Below, piece after piece: positions 35,507 through 49,100 of a stretch of 64,000 nt of DNA. Positions within the stretch are counted from its first letter, which is position 1; every line of letters begins with the position of its first letter. The position numbers were made by a program, and so were the translations under genes. The DNA is taken from assembly GCA_015501075.1 (NCBI GenBank), contig JADNYJ010000025.1, positions 268,199-332,198 of the forward strand, read 5' to 3'. Source of the stretch: Gymnopilus junonius (taxonomy: Eukaryota > Basidiomycota > Agaricomycetes > Agaricales > Galerinaceae). A model generated the notes under the pieces. It was not told the origin of the DNA and did no database searches. It saw only the letters and a program-made list of their open reading frames with translations.

Positions 35507-38026
35507 TTGCGAATTCGTAGATTTCTGTATGCCTTTGTCTTGGTGGCAGTCGGCCTTTATTCCTACTCGGTGTGTTTCCAAGCTTTTATCTGACGCGACT
35601 TTCGTCTTATTATTTATCCAGTCTCTATTTCCTTCGAAACTCAGGACACCGTCCACTCCAGAGATTGTTTATGAAGAAGAGCCTTCTCCACCTGCCGAAA
35701 CCTTTTTTGATGCAGACGTTCCAAAGCAAATAGCAATCATCCAGGCATTCAAAGTTCGTGATTGTTCTCCTATAGCATTGTTTTTGTTTATTCACTTATT
35801 GCATTCAATCTCACAGTCCGCTTGGTTGTCATACGGTATGCTCATCTTGTCTTGCATGTTTCTAGATGTATCTGATCAGTCATAGAGCGTGATGCCTTGG
35901 GTTCAGACGAATACCACCCCATCAGCCACAGGGGGTCGAATATTTCCTCATCGGGCGGAGTAGGCTACACTGTTACGGATGCCATCGATACTATGATTAT
36001 TATGGGTCTTACTGATGAGCATCAGAGAGCGCGCGAGTGGGTGAAGAAGAAGCTGACATTCGAGAGGGAGGGAGTATTCAGCACATTCGAGGTATGCACC
36101 CAAATGCTCTCATGTTTCGCAAAATTAATACAGTTTTCATCAGATAACCATCCGAGTGCTAGGAGGTCTTCTGTCTGCCTATCGTTTGACAGGAGATGAC
36201 CTTTACCTGGAGAAAGTAATCGACCTCGCAGACCGGTTATTGCCGGCCTTTGACACAACTTCTGGTCTACCACTGCCGTCAGTAAACTTGGCACAGAAAA
36301 CTGGAGTTCCCGATCAGTATGCACCTCAAACAATCAGCACTGCGGAAGCCGCTACACTACAACTCGAGTTCCGCTACCTAGCAGAATTGACCGGCAATTC
36401 CGACTATTGGCACAAAACTGAGAAAGCCCTGGCAGTTATTGCTAACGCCAAGATGTCACACAACCTTGTTCCAATTAACATGAAGTACTTTTCTTTGTTA
36501 AATACCATATCGCGCGTACTGATTGCGGAATCTCCGCTGCAGCGTTGTCTCTGGCACGTTCATAGCATCTGATATCAGACTTGGCTCGCGTGGTGATTCT
36601 TATTACGAATACCTTTTGTAAGCTACCAGCTCAGTTCTCTTGTCCTTCCTTCTTCGTTGATAACCATTTCATCACTTTAAAAGAAAGCAATATCTGCAAA
36701 CAGTCAGTTATCCAAGTCTTAGGCCCGTGATTCTTATTTGACTTTTTTCTTCTATAGAATCAGACGGAGGAAGTTTTTAACAAGGTGATTACCGCCCATC
36801 TTACCCTATATCGAGCAAGCATACTGAAGCCAAATGTCGAACAGATGTATGAGGGTGCGATGCAGGGAGTCCACGATAATCTAGTCCAAAAGAGTCTGAA
36901 GAAACATATGACTTATATTGCGGAGCTCATTCCCCAAGGTGGTAAACAGTAAGTTTACATTTGTCATTCCTTGCGCCTTGATGTTCTGACATTGAGGATT
37001 GACATTGCAGAAAATGGGGACGACAGGCCAAGCAGGACCATTTAGTGTGCTTCCTCGCAGGCTCGCTCATGCTTGGAGCTACGACGTCAGGGGCTATAAT
37101 CCATCCTGTCTCTGTTCCGCCCAAAATGGAAGAACTTTCCGAAAGAGGGCAGCGTGATTGGAAGACGGGAGTTGATCTCCTAGAAACATGTATGGACACG
37201 CATGATACGTCAACGTGAGTAATCGTCTGGCCCTTTATTCCATGCCATAGATTCGATGTCCCTTTCACAGTGGCCTCTCACCCGAAATCGTTCAATTCAA
37301 GACCTCGGAGGATCAAAGGCCTGATTCTGACAGAGATTGGTATATCAAGAATTCTCGGTATGTGAAGCGGCCCTCTGGAGCCCTTCAACACAATGCTGAT
37401 GATTAACACCACTGCATCTAGCAAAGGCGGTCCCTCATCTTACGACGCTAGATACATGCTCCGGTATTTCTGACATATGACATACATAACTCTCTGTGCC
37501 TCTTACGATTATATTTTCGCAGGCCAGAGACCGTTGAGTCTCTTTTCATTGCATGGCGCTTAACGGGCGATACTCGCTATCGCGATTATTCATGGTCTAT
37601 ATTTTCATCTATACAAAAGCATTGCCGGGTTGCGTCAGGCGGGTATGCGACGGTGTTGGACGTGGACACTGTTCCTGTGTCCCTAGATGACAAGCAGGAG
37701 ACGTTCTTCTTGGTATGTCCGCTCGTCGTTGACATCTGTGTAAAAGCTCAAGTTTGCCTTAGAGCGAGACGTTGAAGTATTTATACCTCACATTCAGTAA
37801 TTCAAGCCTCATACCTCTCAACGGTATGTCCTTAGTTTACTTTTGTATGCGATGTTGGCGATATATGACCTGTGATTATTGCAGAATATGTCTTCAATAC
37901 TGAAGTAAGTTCTCTATGTCGTCCGCTTTGATGAACTGATCGTGACGAAATCATGTTACCGCTGACTTTAAGGCGCATCCCCTTCCGATCTTCAAGCCAT
38001 CTACTACGCTTAAATATCTTACATGA
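35507..38026 (+). CDS. GH47 class I alpha-1,2-mannosidase
   Basis: Glycoside hydrolase family 47, trimming Man9GlcNAc2 in the ER/Golgi. A single membrane anchor FLYAFVLVAVGLYSYS leads into FFDADVPKQIAIIQAFK, SAWLSYERDALGSDEYHPIS, YTVTDAIDTMIIMGL, FSTFE/ITIRVLGGLLSAYRLTGDD, LIASDIRLGSRGDSYYEYLL-like GTFIASDIRLGSRGDSYYEY, MYEGAMQGVHDNLVQKS, LRPETVESLFIAWRLTGDTRYRDY and the calcium-site end FNTEAHPLPIF. Twelve or more introns, all joining in frame to a stop at 38024-38026. The anchor frame has no ATG: it opens after TGA at 35474 and the codon where Met would be expected is TTG at 35507. The true start may lie in an unrecognised upstream exon. Confidence 0.88.
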
Positions 38027-38617
38027 TGTTATTGCTTGACATTATTTATATAAACACAAATGCCCGGAGCTTGGTCGGATGAGAAGGATCCCTAGAGTAA
38101 GATCGATCCGGATTTCGCTTCCATACGCCCGATGACGATCTGTGGATGTACTTATGCCGAGGGATTTACGGGGCCTTGGGCAGGCGCCGAGTGTGCCGAG
38201 AGTCACGTGTTCGTGACCTGCAGTCGACGCGTCGCGTTCAGTCCTCCAAAGTCGAGAAAGCTCGCAGGAGCGCCTTCCCGCACCGAGGGTGGAGTGATGG
38301 GACTGATGCGCTGGGTGGTTAAAAATAGCCTGTTTCTCAACCCATCACTTTGCACAACGCGTCTTCGGCAGCCATCTCCGGTCTCGCATGTCGCATCTTT
38401 GACTGTTTTGCGAACCTGTTCCCTCCCTCCCCCACTTGAAAATGTGTTTTATACTATATTGTTTACATAGCAGTGCAGATATATATATTAGAATAAGTTA
38501 TCGTGAAAATAAACAGCTGTAATGGCCTTCTTATGCAATTAAACAAGCTATTGATTCTTTAGACTGGAATTCAAACTGGTTCAAGTCAATAAGTAGCCAC
38601 TTTGGCATACATAAGTT
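38027..38617. other. Intergenic, nothing recognised
   Basis: 3' flank of the GH47 gene. An open frame at 38132-38470 has no recognisable content. A short copy of TCAATAAGTAG at 38584-38594 precedes the inverted-repeat element. Confidence 0.45.
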
Positions 38618-39075
38618 CAATAAGTAGCTTATTTTGAGGGATTTACGGTAAATCCAGCTCGCTTTACACTGGATTTACACGAAATGAGCCGGTTCATTTC
38701 CGCTGTAAAGCCAGGGCTTCGGAGTGATCAGTGGCTCAGGCCACCGTGGCACACCCTAGGACACGCCTTCCATACCTCACAGATTCAAAGAGGATTCAGA
38801 GAACTTTGCTGCCTCTCAAACAAATGCTGAAATTATAATATTTTATTTCCTTCTCACTAAATTTTTTTCCCAAACTCCCTACTGTACAAGACTCTAAAAA
38901 GAGTTGAATGATCTCCTTCCCGGAAGCCCGGCTACCTTTCTGTGCAATCACATTACGCCTTGCCCAGAACTGGATGAGTTCTGATGCATTCCGGGGTGCC
39001 ATCCTCGGGTCCGTGCTAAAAATACCTGGCTTTACGGGCTTTACAGTAAATCTATCCAAATAACCCTACTTATTG
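38618..39075. mobile_element. 458-bp inverted-repeat (MITE-like) element
   Basis: The left end CAATAAGTAGCTTATTTTGA continuing GGGATTTACGGTAAAT, and the reverse complement of the right end CAATAAGTAGGGTTATTTGG continuing ATAGATTTACTGTAAAG, are imperfect inverted repeats of about 35 bp. The interior contains an 87-codon minus-strand frame (38796-39059) with MAPRNASELIQFWARRNVIA, not a recognised transposase. No clear target duplication, so superfamily is undetermined. Confidence 0.45.
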
Positions 39076-40111
39076 CCTGCCTAGACTTCTTGTCGACTTT
39101 TCGGTCGCTAATCATCTATGTACTTGCATATTGCACATATGATTTTCCGCCCTTTTCTCTATACGATTTCGCACTTGCTTACCGACCTCTCAAGTAGTAA
39201 CTAAAACGCCAATTAAATGTTTTGAAGCCTTACAATCGAAGCGATTTCGCTGGTTCCTATTCAAGTCTGATTCTTCCTTGCTGCATACTCGTCGAACCTT
39301 TATAAAATATTCCCGACCGTGTGAGAAGTATAACTGCTCCGATGCATTATCTAGGTCAGGGACCTGGTGGGGTTCTACATACCTTCGGGTTTCAAGGAGG
39401 AACCTGATTTAACCCAAGCACCCGTGATTAGACGTTTCCTAGACCTGACACATCATGCATCATGATCAAGCTTCAATCAAGGCCCAGGAAGTTGGATATT
39501 AGTGAATAGATAGAGTCGAAATAATGAATCTGATTCAAATCGAAAACATCAGTACTGCATCACACGACGCGATTATCCAGCAGCATCACCGACTCGATGG
39601 CGGACGCCTGCTCGACGCTGCAGTCTTGCTGCAGTCGACCATTAGCTTTACTCTTACACTGACAGTACAGGCCCAAAGGGCGAATTTTCAAACTGGCTGT
39701 CTGAGCCCTTTTCAGCCGACCACAGTCACCGCAAAGAGAAGCTGCAGGGACCACAACCCGACTTCGTCCCGAAAAGAGGTAAGAAAGCCTTCCCAATTTG
39801 AATGTAACGCGAAATCGAGGATCTGACATAGTTTGAAGAACGGTCAAGAGAAAAGTCAGTGTTGTGTTCTTATCTTCGGACCCTGAGGGGTTGATCCTTG
39901 TGGAGAATGCGGAGTTTCTGAGGCCGACGCACACATGGTTCTTTCCATCTAATTATACGCCATCCATAGAACAAGGTTCGAATAGACCGTTTCTTCACTG
40001 TGGGGCGTGTGAGTGTTACTTCGGATATAACTCGTTGTGCAGCTCGTCAAACAGCCTCCAACCCAGATCGCAACGATGGTCAATTTCAACTGGGGTCAAC
40101 AATACGTCCTA
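39076..40111. other. Upstream region of the ABC transporter, no gene
   Basis: Contains short open frames (for example 39524-39826 plus and 39560-39934 minus) with no recognisable domain. Presumably the promoter of the ABCC gene lies in its last part. Confidence 0.45.
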
Positions 40112-43100
40112 ATGGATTCACACATAGCGGGGGTGCCTTGGAAAGACTGGACCAATTCGTACGTAGCATGCCTGTGCTCTTTATGCTCAGATAACTGATA
40201 TGGATTGCCTTTCAACCTTTCTGCTAGCTCACTCAATGATACCTTTGCCATCCCTTTCGGCTTCGTCTTGCTCTTCATCTGCATACAAGCCCTGCACGGA
40301 TTAATGACCAGCATTCGAAACCTATGGGCGCATCCAACCACAGTATCTCACACCGACACGGACGAGGCCTCCCAATGGAAGGACGTGAATCCGGCAACAT
40401 TCTATTACCTGACCCATCAAGCTAAGGAGAATAGTGGGTGGACGATATTCGCTTTCAATATTGCTCGTATGACTGGGTGCTTGGTCCTGCTCGGTCTTTC
40501 GACGAAAAACATTGCTTGACTGTCCGGAGTTGCATGAGCGTCGCATTAGCATGAAATTCACGGATCTCCTTAGAGGCTGTCCTGAAATCTTCATGACCTT
40601 GACATTTGTGAGTCAAAGCTACAATATTCGACAAGTTGACCATGAGTACTCATTCTCGTTTGGTGCAGTTTTGTTGCTCAGGGCTGGCAATCTTGTCCAT
40701 GTCTGTCAAAAAGTGGACTACGCTTGCAACGAGATACAACACAACCATTCTTCTCAGTGTCTTGGCAGTGTACGCTTACCGCGACATTTGGCCATTGGGA
40801 ACGTACACGGAGCAGCCGAAGGATACAAGTCACGACCATTTGCTCTGGTACAAGATCGCGTTAGTCGCGTTGACAGGCGCGGCAGTGCCGTTATTCATTC
40901 CCCGCCGCTACATTCCTGTGGACCCTAAGGTCAGTGGTCTATATTTTTCACTGTCGCATCGCATTTAACTTACCATTTACATAGAACCCTATGGCAGTGC
41001 CTAATGTCGAGTTGACCTGCTCCATATTCTCCTTCATATACTACTTTTATCTGGATCCTGTTATTTTGAAGGGCTACAGGGTCGATCATCTGAAAGCGGA
41101 GGAACTGCCCCCAATTTGCGACACTGACCAAGCAAAGAACCTTGTCAAAAGAACATTTCCGGTGTGTACATGAACTATTCCTTTGCTTCGAAAAATTGAA
41201 ATTTGTTGTGTAGTTCTTGGACCCTTATCAAGGAGCGAAAAAAGGACATTTGTTCTTCGGCATGATGCGAGCTTTCCGCCCGGAATACACGATCATGACT
41301 CTCTGCCTCGCCGCACGATGTGTAGCAGAGTTGTGTTCTCCAATTGCCATCAACCGCATCCTCAGGTGAAAAATAATTCTTCTGTTCTAATCTCATCCAT
41401 TTGACCAGTCTGCGGCAGTTATCTGGAGACTGGTGGTCAAGACGCATATGTCCGCCCCTGGGTATGGATCTTACTTATGCTAATCGGGCCTTCCCATTAG
41501 CTCCCTTTCATTCAATGGTTATATATTTGCGGCCACTCGTGCACTTGTACGAGCCGAGGCTTTGATTACTGAACTCGTTTTTCGAACACAGTCTGCGCAT
41601 CCGCTTGGTCGCTGAAACCAGCAAAGAAACCAAGCCTGATAAAGACCGAGACAGTCCGACTGTTATTGGAACTCCAGAAACAGCATCGATTGCTGAGAGT
41701 TCTCAGTCATCAGAGTCCAATACTGAGGCAGCGAGCACTTCTTCCAAAGGCAAGGCGAAGCAGACTCCGGTTGCAGCTCAAGCTCCGAAGACACCACCAA
41801 CGAAAAGGGTGGCGATGGCAAAAAAGACACTAATCTCATCGGCAAGATCAACAACCTAGTCACGACTGATTTGGGCAATATAACGGATGCCAGGGATTTC
41901 CTCATGCTCAGTTAGTTACCTTCCTTCATAACGATCCATTAACTGACTGAACGTTTTATGCAGTTCTGTCCGTCCCACTGCAGATAATCATCTGCACAAT
42001 CTTCCTTTACAAACTTCTAGGCTGGAGGTACATCTTATGATACTTTCTGAGTACAGTGTACTTACACTGACCATTTGAAGCGCGGTTTGTCGGTCTCGCG
42101 TGTACAGTCGTCCTGCTTCCCATTCCAGGATATATTACAAAGATGCTGCAGTCAGTACAGCGTAACCGAATGAAAATGGTGGGCGTTCTATAACTTTTGT
42201 TAACCTGTTCGCGCTTTCGGTGAGCTAACTGCATATGCAGACGGACGCCAGGGTTCAGGAAGTCACTGAAGGTAGGCTGGGACCATTTATATGTAGAATG
42301 GATCCTAACCACTTTGATTCAACAGTCGTTGGGGTTTTACGCATGGTCAAGTTATTTGGTTGGGAAAGTAGGATGTCTGAGAGAGTTTCAGAAAACGAGA
42401 GAGGCGAACTGTTAGCAACTTGGAAATACAAGGTCAATTGGATTGTGCGTTAAATCTTATGTCCTTTGCTGACCCACATGCAGGTTTTATCGTCGCTCAA
42501 CGGGGTCTCCAAGTAAGTCTCAAAGTGTAGAGATATAAGATTTGTATGAACTAAGCGCGAGACTGCAGTTCTACAATTCCGACCATCACGATGGTGGCCA
42601 CATATGCAACATACACGGTTATTATGAAGCAAAGCCTGACACGTAAGGCATTTTCATTTTAAAGTGGATCACGGCTGAAAGAGGTGCACATAGCATCCAT
42701 AATTTTCTCCAGTGTTACGGTCTTCGGAATTCTCAGAATGCAGCTATTTAGAGTTTCTTGGCAGATCAGTAGCAGCGTTCAAGGTGTGCTGCTTTCGGTT
42801 GTCTTTATTGTCGCAACAATCCTTTATTGTGTTTCCTAGGCAAAGTCTCCCTCGATCGTATTTCGGATTTCTTGCGTAAGACCGAGTTATTGGATGCCTT
42901 CGTAGACCCAGAGCCAGATACTCTAATTCCCGCTGACGAACTGATTTACGACAAGAGCGTCATTGGATTTAATAATGCGTCCTTCTCTTGGTCCCTTGAA
43001 CAGCAGGACGGCTCTGCAACGCCCCTCTCGTCGGGCTTACAGGCTTCGCATTGACGATGAGCTAATCTTTAAAGAGACTGCATCAACCTCATTATTGGTC

Positions 43101-46100
43101 CTACGTAAGTCGCGAAGAAAAATGTATATTTTAATGTTAATTGAACTTTTCAGTGGCTGCGGAAAGACTTCAATATTAATGGCATTGCTTGGTAATTACG
43201 AGCCTTACTTTCTTTTTCTCTTTTGAACGTGTTGTAGGTGAAATGCACTTCATTCGCACGAATCCTGACTCTTGGTTCAACCTTCCGAGAGATGAAGGTG
43301 TTGCCTATGCCGCTCAAGAATCTTGGGTACAAAATGCGACAATCCGCGACAATATTCTTTTTGGATCATCTTACGATGAAGGTCGTTATAAAAAGGTCAG
43401 CTAGGATATAAAACGTATAGTAATCTGACGACTTATGTATGGCAATAGTCCTCCATCAATGTGGGTTAGAGAGAGACATGGAACTATTTGACGCTGGCGA
43501 TATGACAGAAGTTGGTGAAAAGGGAATCACACTGAGGTATGTCTTATCAGAATTCAATAGAAAGTTTAGTGCACTGACGACCTTGCTCCAGTGGTGGGCA
43601 GAAAGTAAGTCGATGAAAAAAACTGCAAGGCTTTTGGCGTCTTATTTTAACATTGAATGACAGGCTAGGGTCACTCTCGCACGCGCCATTTATTCTCCAG
43701 CCAAGGTTATCCTCCTCGATGACGTTCTGGCTGCACTCGATGTCCATACGTAAGTCCTTGAAGAAAGGTTGAGCTTATAGCGTTAATGCCTTGCTGAAGA
43801 TCGGCTTGGATTGTCAACAAGTGTTTCAAAGGAGATTTGGTGCAAGGTCGCACAGTATTACTGGTGGTCTGTATTGATACTCACAGACTGCTTCCCACCG
43901 CACTGACAAATGCTCTGCAGACTCATAATGTGCCCCTAGTGGCTCCTGTAGCACACTTCATTGTCTCAATTGGTCAAGATGGTGTTGTTCGAACTCAAGG
44001 TGTTGATCCTGAAGACGCTTTAGCAAAAGATCCTGTTTTGGCAGCCGAAGAGGAGACTGTTCTCGAAGAAATGGAAATAGAGAACCAAGCAGTAGAGGCT
44101 CTTGCCAAAAAGGAAGCGCCCAACCAAGGTAAACTTGTTCTTGCGGAGGAAATCGCAGAAGGTCACGTCACTTGGGAATCTGTGAAACTATTTCTTTCTG
44201 GCCTGGGTGGCGACTATCCTTTCGTCTTCTACTCATTGTGGATTGCTGGCTTTATGTCTACTAACTGGATGAGAACCTTCCAAACATGGTTCCTTGGATA
44301 TTGGGGCTCTCAGTACGAGACTCACGACGATCCTTCCGAGGTCCGCGTCTCATTGTAAGCAGATTTTTTTGGTTATAAATTTCGGTGCTGAAGCCCAAAT
44401 AGATACTTATCGTTGTATTCGGCCATCGTTTTGGGTGCAGTACTGCTCAATATGGCTACATATTTTTTCTACGTCTCTGGAAGCATGAGAGCGTCCAGAG
44501 TAATAAACAAGGCCTTAGTTAACTCCGTTCTGACGAGCACCTTACGGTTGGTCCCTTGTAAATTCTCTCCTGAAGCAAAACTAACGAAGCTGTAGATGGC
44601 TGGACGAGACGCCGACTGCAAGAATTATTGCAAGATGTACCCAAGATATACGCGTCATTGATGGCCCAATTGCTGACACGACTATGATGCTGACCAATGT
44701 AGCCATCCAAATGGTCACCAATATCGGCGTCATCATGATTTTCATTCCTTTGTTTGTTTTCCCCGGTCTCGCCATTGCGGCTCTGGGTTTCTATCTTGGG
44801 AACATATATCTGAAGGCACAATTATCGGTTAAACGAGAGATGAGGTGAAAGCCCCAATACTTGGTGGGCCACTGGATCCTTCACTGACGCGCTTGTTATT
44901 TCTCCAGCAATGCAAAATCTCCGGTGTTAGCTCACTTCAGTGCAGCTATTTCTGGCATAGTTTCCGTCCGTGCTTATGGCGCACAAGTTGCCTTCAAGGC
45001 GGAGTCACTGAACCGTATCGACCATTATGTACGGATTGCACGGATATCATACAACCTCAACAGATGGATTGGCGTGCGTATTGACCTACTCGGTCAATTG
45101 TTCACAGTATCCTTGGCTTCTTACCTCGTCTATGGCCATTCCATCGGCGCATCCAATACTGGATTTACGTTGAACATGGCCGTTGATTTCTGCCTCATGA
45201 TTCTCTGGTGGGTGAGAATATTCAATGAATTTGAGGTGCAATCAAATAGGTAACCCTTTAACTTCTGGCCTATATGTTATGACGCCTCACAAACATTCTT
45301 CTAGTCTCGAGCGTATCAAAGGTTATATTGATATTCAGCATGAGCCCCTGCCGACCGAAGAAGGCAAGGCACCTGCTGCTTGGCCAACTAGCGGAAACCT
45401 AGTCGTGGAGAATCTATCAGCGCGCTATTCGCAGGTATGCAAAGAAAATGCTTATCTCTTTGCCTTCCTCAACTTTTTATTAGACAGGACCGACTGTTTT
45501 ACATGAATTATCCTTTAGGGTGGAATCGGGTGAACGTGTCGGCGTAGGCGAGTCTTTTCTAATACTGATAATTAATCAAGGAAGTTTACCCAGTTTTTCA
45601 GTGGGAGGACTGGCAGTGGAAAGGTATATTTGTTCGTCTTTGGTTGCTGTACTATCTCATATCCTTTACAGAGCACACTAACCTTGGCCTTACTGAGATG
45701 TATCGTGACGGAAGGCACCGTTTATTACGATGGCAAGGACACAAATAAACTGAATTTAGAAGCCCTAAGGTCAAACGTCACTATCATACCTCAAACGGTA
45801 GGTGGATCCACAGACTAAAATATTATCTAGCAATGTTCTCACGTCCTTGTTCTTTCAGCCAGAGTTAATTAGTGGTAAGGAGAACCAATTTGACCAAACA
45901 CTGCTCGGACCTCATACTTTTGTAGGTACACTAAGAAAGAATCTGGATCCATTTGAGCAGCATGACGACGCAACTTTGAATGACGCGCTTCGTTCTGCCG
46001 GCTTGTTCTCTCTTCAAGATGAAGAAGGAGAAGCTCGCATTACGCTTGACAGCAACATTTACTCTGGAGGAAGCAACCTTTCAGTTGGTGAGAAGCAAAT

Positions 46101-46660
46101 AATTGCCCTCGCGCGAGCAATGGTGCGTGGGAGCAAGCTTCTTATACTGGATGAAGGTGCGTACATTCGAAGTCCAATCCTTTAGACTCTGTCCTGAAAT
46201 AATCTTTAGCGACTTCTGCCATCGGTACCTTCCCCCCCCATATTCAAGAAACGATGATTATTGACCTTATATCTACCAGATTACAAGACAGACGCATTAA
46301 TACAGACGACATTACGGCAGAAACTGCCATCTGATGTGACTGTCATCACTGTCGCACACCGCCTGCAAACCATCATGGATGCAGACAAGATAGTACGTTT
46401 CAGGGACCCAGTCACAATTCATTTCGTACTAACGCAGTAACAGATGGTCCTCAACGAAGGACGCATTGTACGTTCCGGATTATTAAAACTTTTTATTTGA
46501 ATTTGACTAATAATCATTCCAGGCCGAATTTGATAGTCCAAAATCTCTCCTTCAGAAAGATGGGAGTATGTTCAAGGCCTTGGTTGATGAAAGCGGAGAC
46601 AAGGACGCGTTATACGCTGTGGCGGAAGGAAAAGCAGCTAGCTCTTCTCATCAGCTATAG
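40112..46660 (+). CDS. Full-length ABCC (MRP-type) ABC transporter
   Basis: Full transporter of the ABCC type with N-terminal TMD0, two membrane domains and two ATPase domains. Start [19 protein letters not shown]0 blocks: [20 protein letters not shown] and later [23 protein letters not shown]1 includes [20 protein letters not shown] and [14 protein letters not shown] Ser/Thr-rich linker at 41620-41860 interrupts TMD1. NBD1: [40 protein letters not shown] (Q-loop), [37 protein letters not shown]2: [18 protein letters not shown] region and [22 protein letters not shown]2: SGERVGV...[58 protein letters not shown]. Roughly 25 introns. One-base indels are inferred near 40502-40510, 41578-41582, 43022-43025, 43070 and 45612. 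Substrate unknown. Confidence 0.88.
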
Positions 46661-47085
46661 GTATCCACCTTTTTATTTGTATTTTGCATCAGCGACTGCT
46701 TTTTCTTTTGAAATTTGAGTCATATTATCGATCTCGGATCAATTTTTTATTTCGAATGCCTCTGAGTTTCTGGTGATAGTGATAGTGATAGATTTATAGA
46801 TATTGTAAGAGTCGTGATGATGCTGGCCACTTAGGGAAAACTGAAGCCACTCTGATGCTAGGCTGTTTGCCTACCTCACAATGCTCTTCAGGCCCATCAC
46901 AGTATCTAAACTTATTCGGAGCTCGCCAACATGTTAATGGGTGGCAATAGCTGGTGCGGCTCACAAAATCCTCGGGCAGGGGTCCACAAATGGAAGGTCG
47001 TTCCCACTAGCACAAGCAGGAATGCGCAGTCATCAAATCCTTTTTGTTCTTGTCTACTGATCTTCTGAATTCTCCGTATCATCAC
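46661..47085. other. Spacer between ABCC gene and F-box pseudogene
   Basis: 3' flank of the transporter with a short GTGATA repeat near 46774-46791. No gene seen. Confidence 0.5.
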
Positions 47086-49100
47086 ATGAGAAGGTTTAAC
47101 AGTGCCATCGCTGGCGCATTCCAGCGCAATGGTCAGCATACACAGGTCTCGGGAAATGGAGCATCCTCGTTCCAAACCAGTCCCTTACTGTCTCTCCCGC
47201 TCGACCTACTTATCGAGGAGATCTTGTCACGTCTGTCCCCATCTTCTCTCGCTACTTCCCTTTGTGTCTGTTGACGACTTTATAGCGTCATTACCTCTTC
47301 CACTTTATTGACATATATTATGAAGCTCCTGAAAGAAGGTATGGTTGACAATCCATACTGTTCCTATGAATCGTTCCCTTTTGTCGGAAAACCCCGGAGG
47401 GCATTATAATGCGGTGCGCATTATTTCCCAGGCAAACCCCATTATAATACACATTATGATGCCCGGATTCCATTTATAACTCTACTGGCTGAATTATAAT
47501 CAAAGGGACTGATAAGATAATGCAAATCGGATGTTCGGTAATGCCGGAGCCGGCTAAGCGGTCTGAGTGATCAAGTCCCGAGCTGTCGGTTGGTTTATAT
47601 GGCATTGAGTTCAACGTCGATTCAGCGTGATCTCCCTAAGATTTGCCTGTCATTCAAAGTGCAATTAGATATTTTATATTTTACATCAATTATCACTGAC
47701 ATTAAGCAGCTAAAAGTAGAGAGGAGACCACTGTAGTGTCTGGATAGGCAAATACAGGGACTGTGATCAATCAGGCCATTTTAGGCAGATGCCGTCACTG
47801 GCTGCTATGAAGCTCTAGGTTCCTTTACCATAAAAAAGCGCTATGGCGCAGCAGTAAGTTATGCACATCTCAAGGTTATTATATTAGGTAAGTCTCATGT
47901 TTGATTCACACGTAGGCCACTTAATTTCACCAGTCTTAGGTAAGTAAGTAAGTAAGAACCATGAGAGCCTGAAATACAAAGGTAAGAATGAAGTAAGGAA
48001 AGTGCCTGGAGGCACCGCTTCCGTTTTCCTAAAATAGGCCCTGTGCATTATAATCAAGCTCGAGCATTATAATTGGCATGCTGAATTACGGAATATCCAC
48101 TTTGCATTATAATTGGATTATAATTAAGGCTCCGCATTGCCGGCATTATCGGCATTATAATGCCCTTAGCAGTTTTCCGACATTGAGCAGGCATCTTGAA
48201 ATGTTGCGGGAGTGCTCAAGATGGGGGAAAGAATTGTACGTCAAGTGGAAGGCCAGGATCAGTCTACCGAAGCCAGATAGTTCATAAATACTTCGTTTTG
48301 CTGTCTTTTCATATCCAGAGGTGCTTCTTTTCCCAAGGCGAGTGAATGAGGACTCTGATCCACCTATGTTTGATGCCTACATTTCCCATATGCCTAATAC
48401 CGAAGTCTAATGGGAAAAAATAATCCTCAATGAGCATCTTCTTTCCTTTGGAATAGCCATCGAGGAACACGATCTGCTTGCGTGTATTACATCATTCCTG
48501 ATGGGACCTAGGACCCCTTCACTGTCAAATCCATCTGCAGAATTAGTTCAACTTCATCTCTTACAGCAATCAACCCTTAAACCCATCCCTTCGTGTCCTC
48601 CCCTGTTTTGGATGTTTGCACCACCAGCGCGACAGCATCATGTTTGCATGTTTTTGGGTCATTATCTCATGGGAAAACATTATTCTCACCATCAAGTATA
48701 GAGAAAGCCTCGCTCAACAAGTATTCTTGTATCTTCTGAATTGGAAGACAGGGTATATCAAATACGAACAAACAGGCCCTTCTCTTTCAGGATCCATTTT
48801 TTTACATGAAAGATCTCCTCTTGGTATTCAATAGGTCAGGGCCTCACGCATCCCTTGACGTTCTGTATATATGTCCCTGCTCTAATGGCATTTGGCCTGC
48901 TGTCTGACTTCATCGTGCAGGTTCCTTGTTCGTGTACTATAGCTTGTGCTCATGCATTTGTGTTCATACTGCGAAGTCACTGCATAGGATTGATCATTCT
49001 TTTATATGGCTGCTGTGCAGTAAAGAATGGAGCCCAAAGACATTCCACTACATACTTCGCGATTGATGATGTTGTAATGACATTGTAATCAAATCCATGT
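47086..49100 (+). pseudogene. F-box protein pseudogene split by a transposon
   Basis: The start MRRFNSAIAGAFQRNGQHTQ leads to the F-box SPLLSLPLDLLIEEILSRLS and continues to YSVITSSTLLTYIMKLLKEG, with a TGA at 47272. After SYES the gene is cut by a 791-bp element (47392-48182). The family sequence then resumes RHLEMLRECSRWGKELYVKW, FSYPEVLLFPRRVNEDSDPP, FGIAIEEHDLLACITSFLMG, PSAELVQLHLLQQSTLKP and DWKTGY-like NWKTGYIKYEQTGPSLSGSI, in different frames and with several stops. Insertion plus scattered stops mean no functional product. Confidence 0.75.
47392..48182. mobile_element. 791-bp TIR element inserted in the F-box gene
   Basis: Left end TGTCGGAAAACCCCGGAGGG followed by CATTATAATGC, and the reverse complement of the right end TGTCGGAAAACTGCTAAGGG followed by CATTATAATGC, form inverted repeats of about 31 bp with a few mismatches. 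The motif GCATTATAAT recurs many times near both ends. F-box coding sequence resumes immediately after the right end, fixing the borders. No target duplication longer than 2-3 bp is visible and no transposase is present. A TAAG microsatellite occurs inside near 47940-47955. Confidence 0.75.

Noticed and set aside
47935..47960. TAAG tandem repeat as functional element
   Set aside because: Simple microsatellite of a few units inside the TIR element; no further signal.
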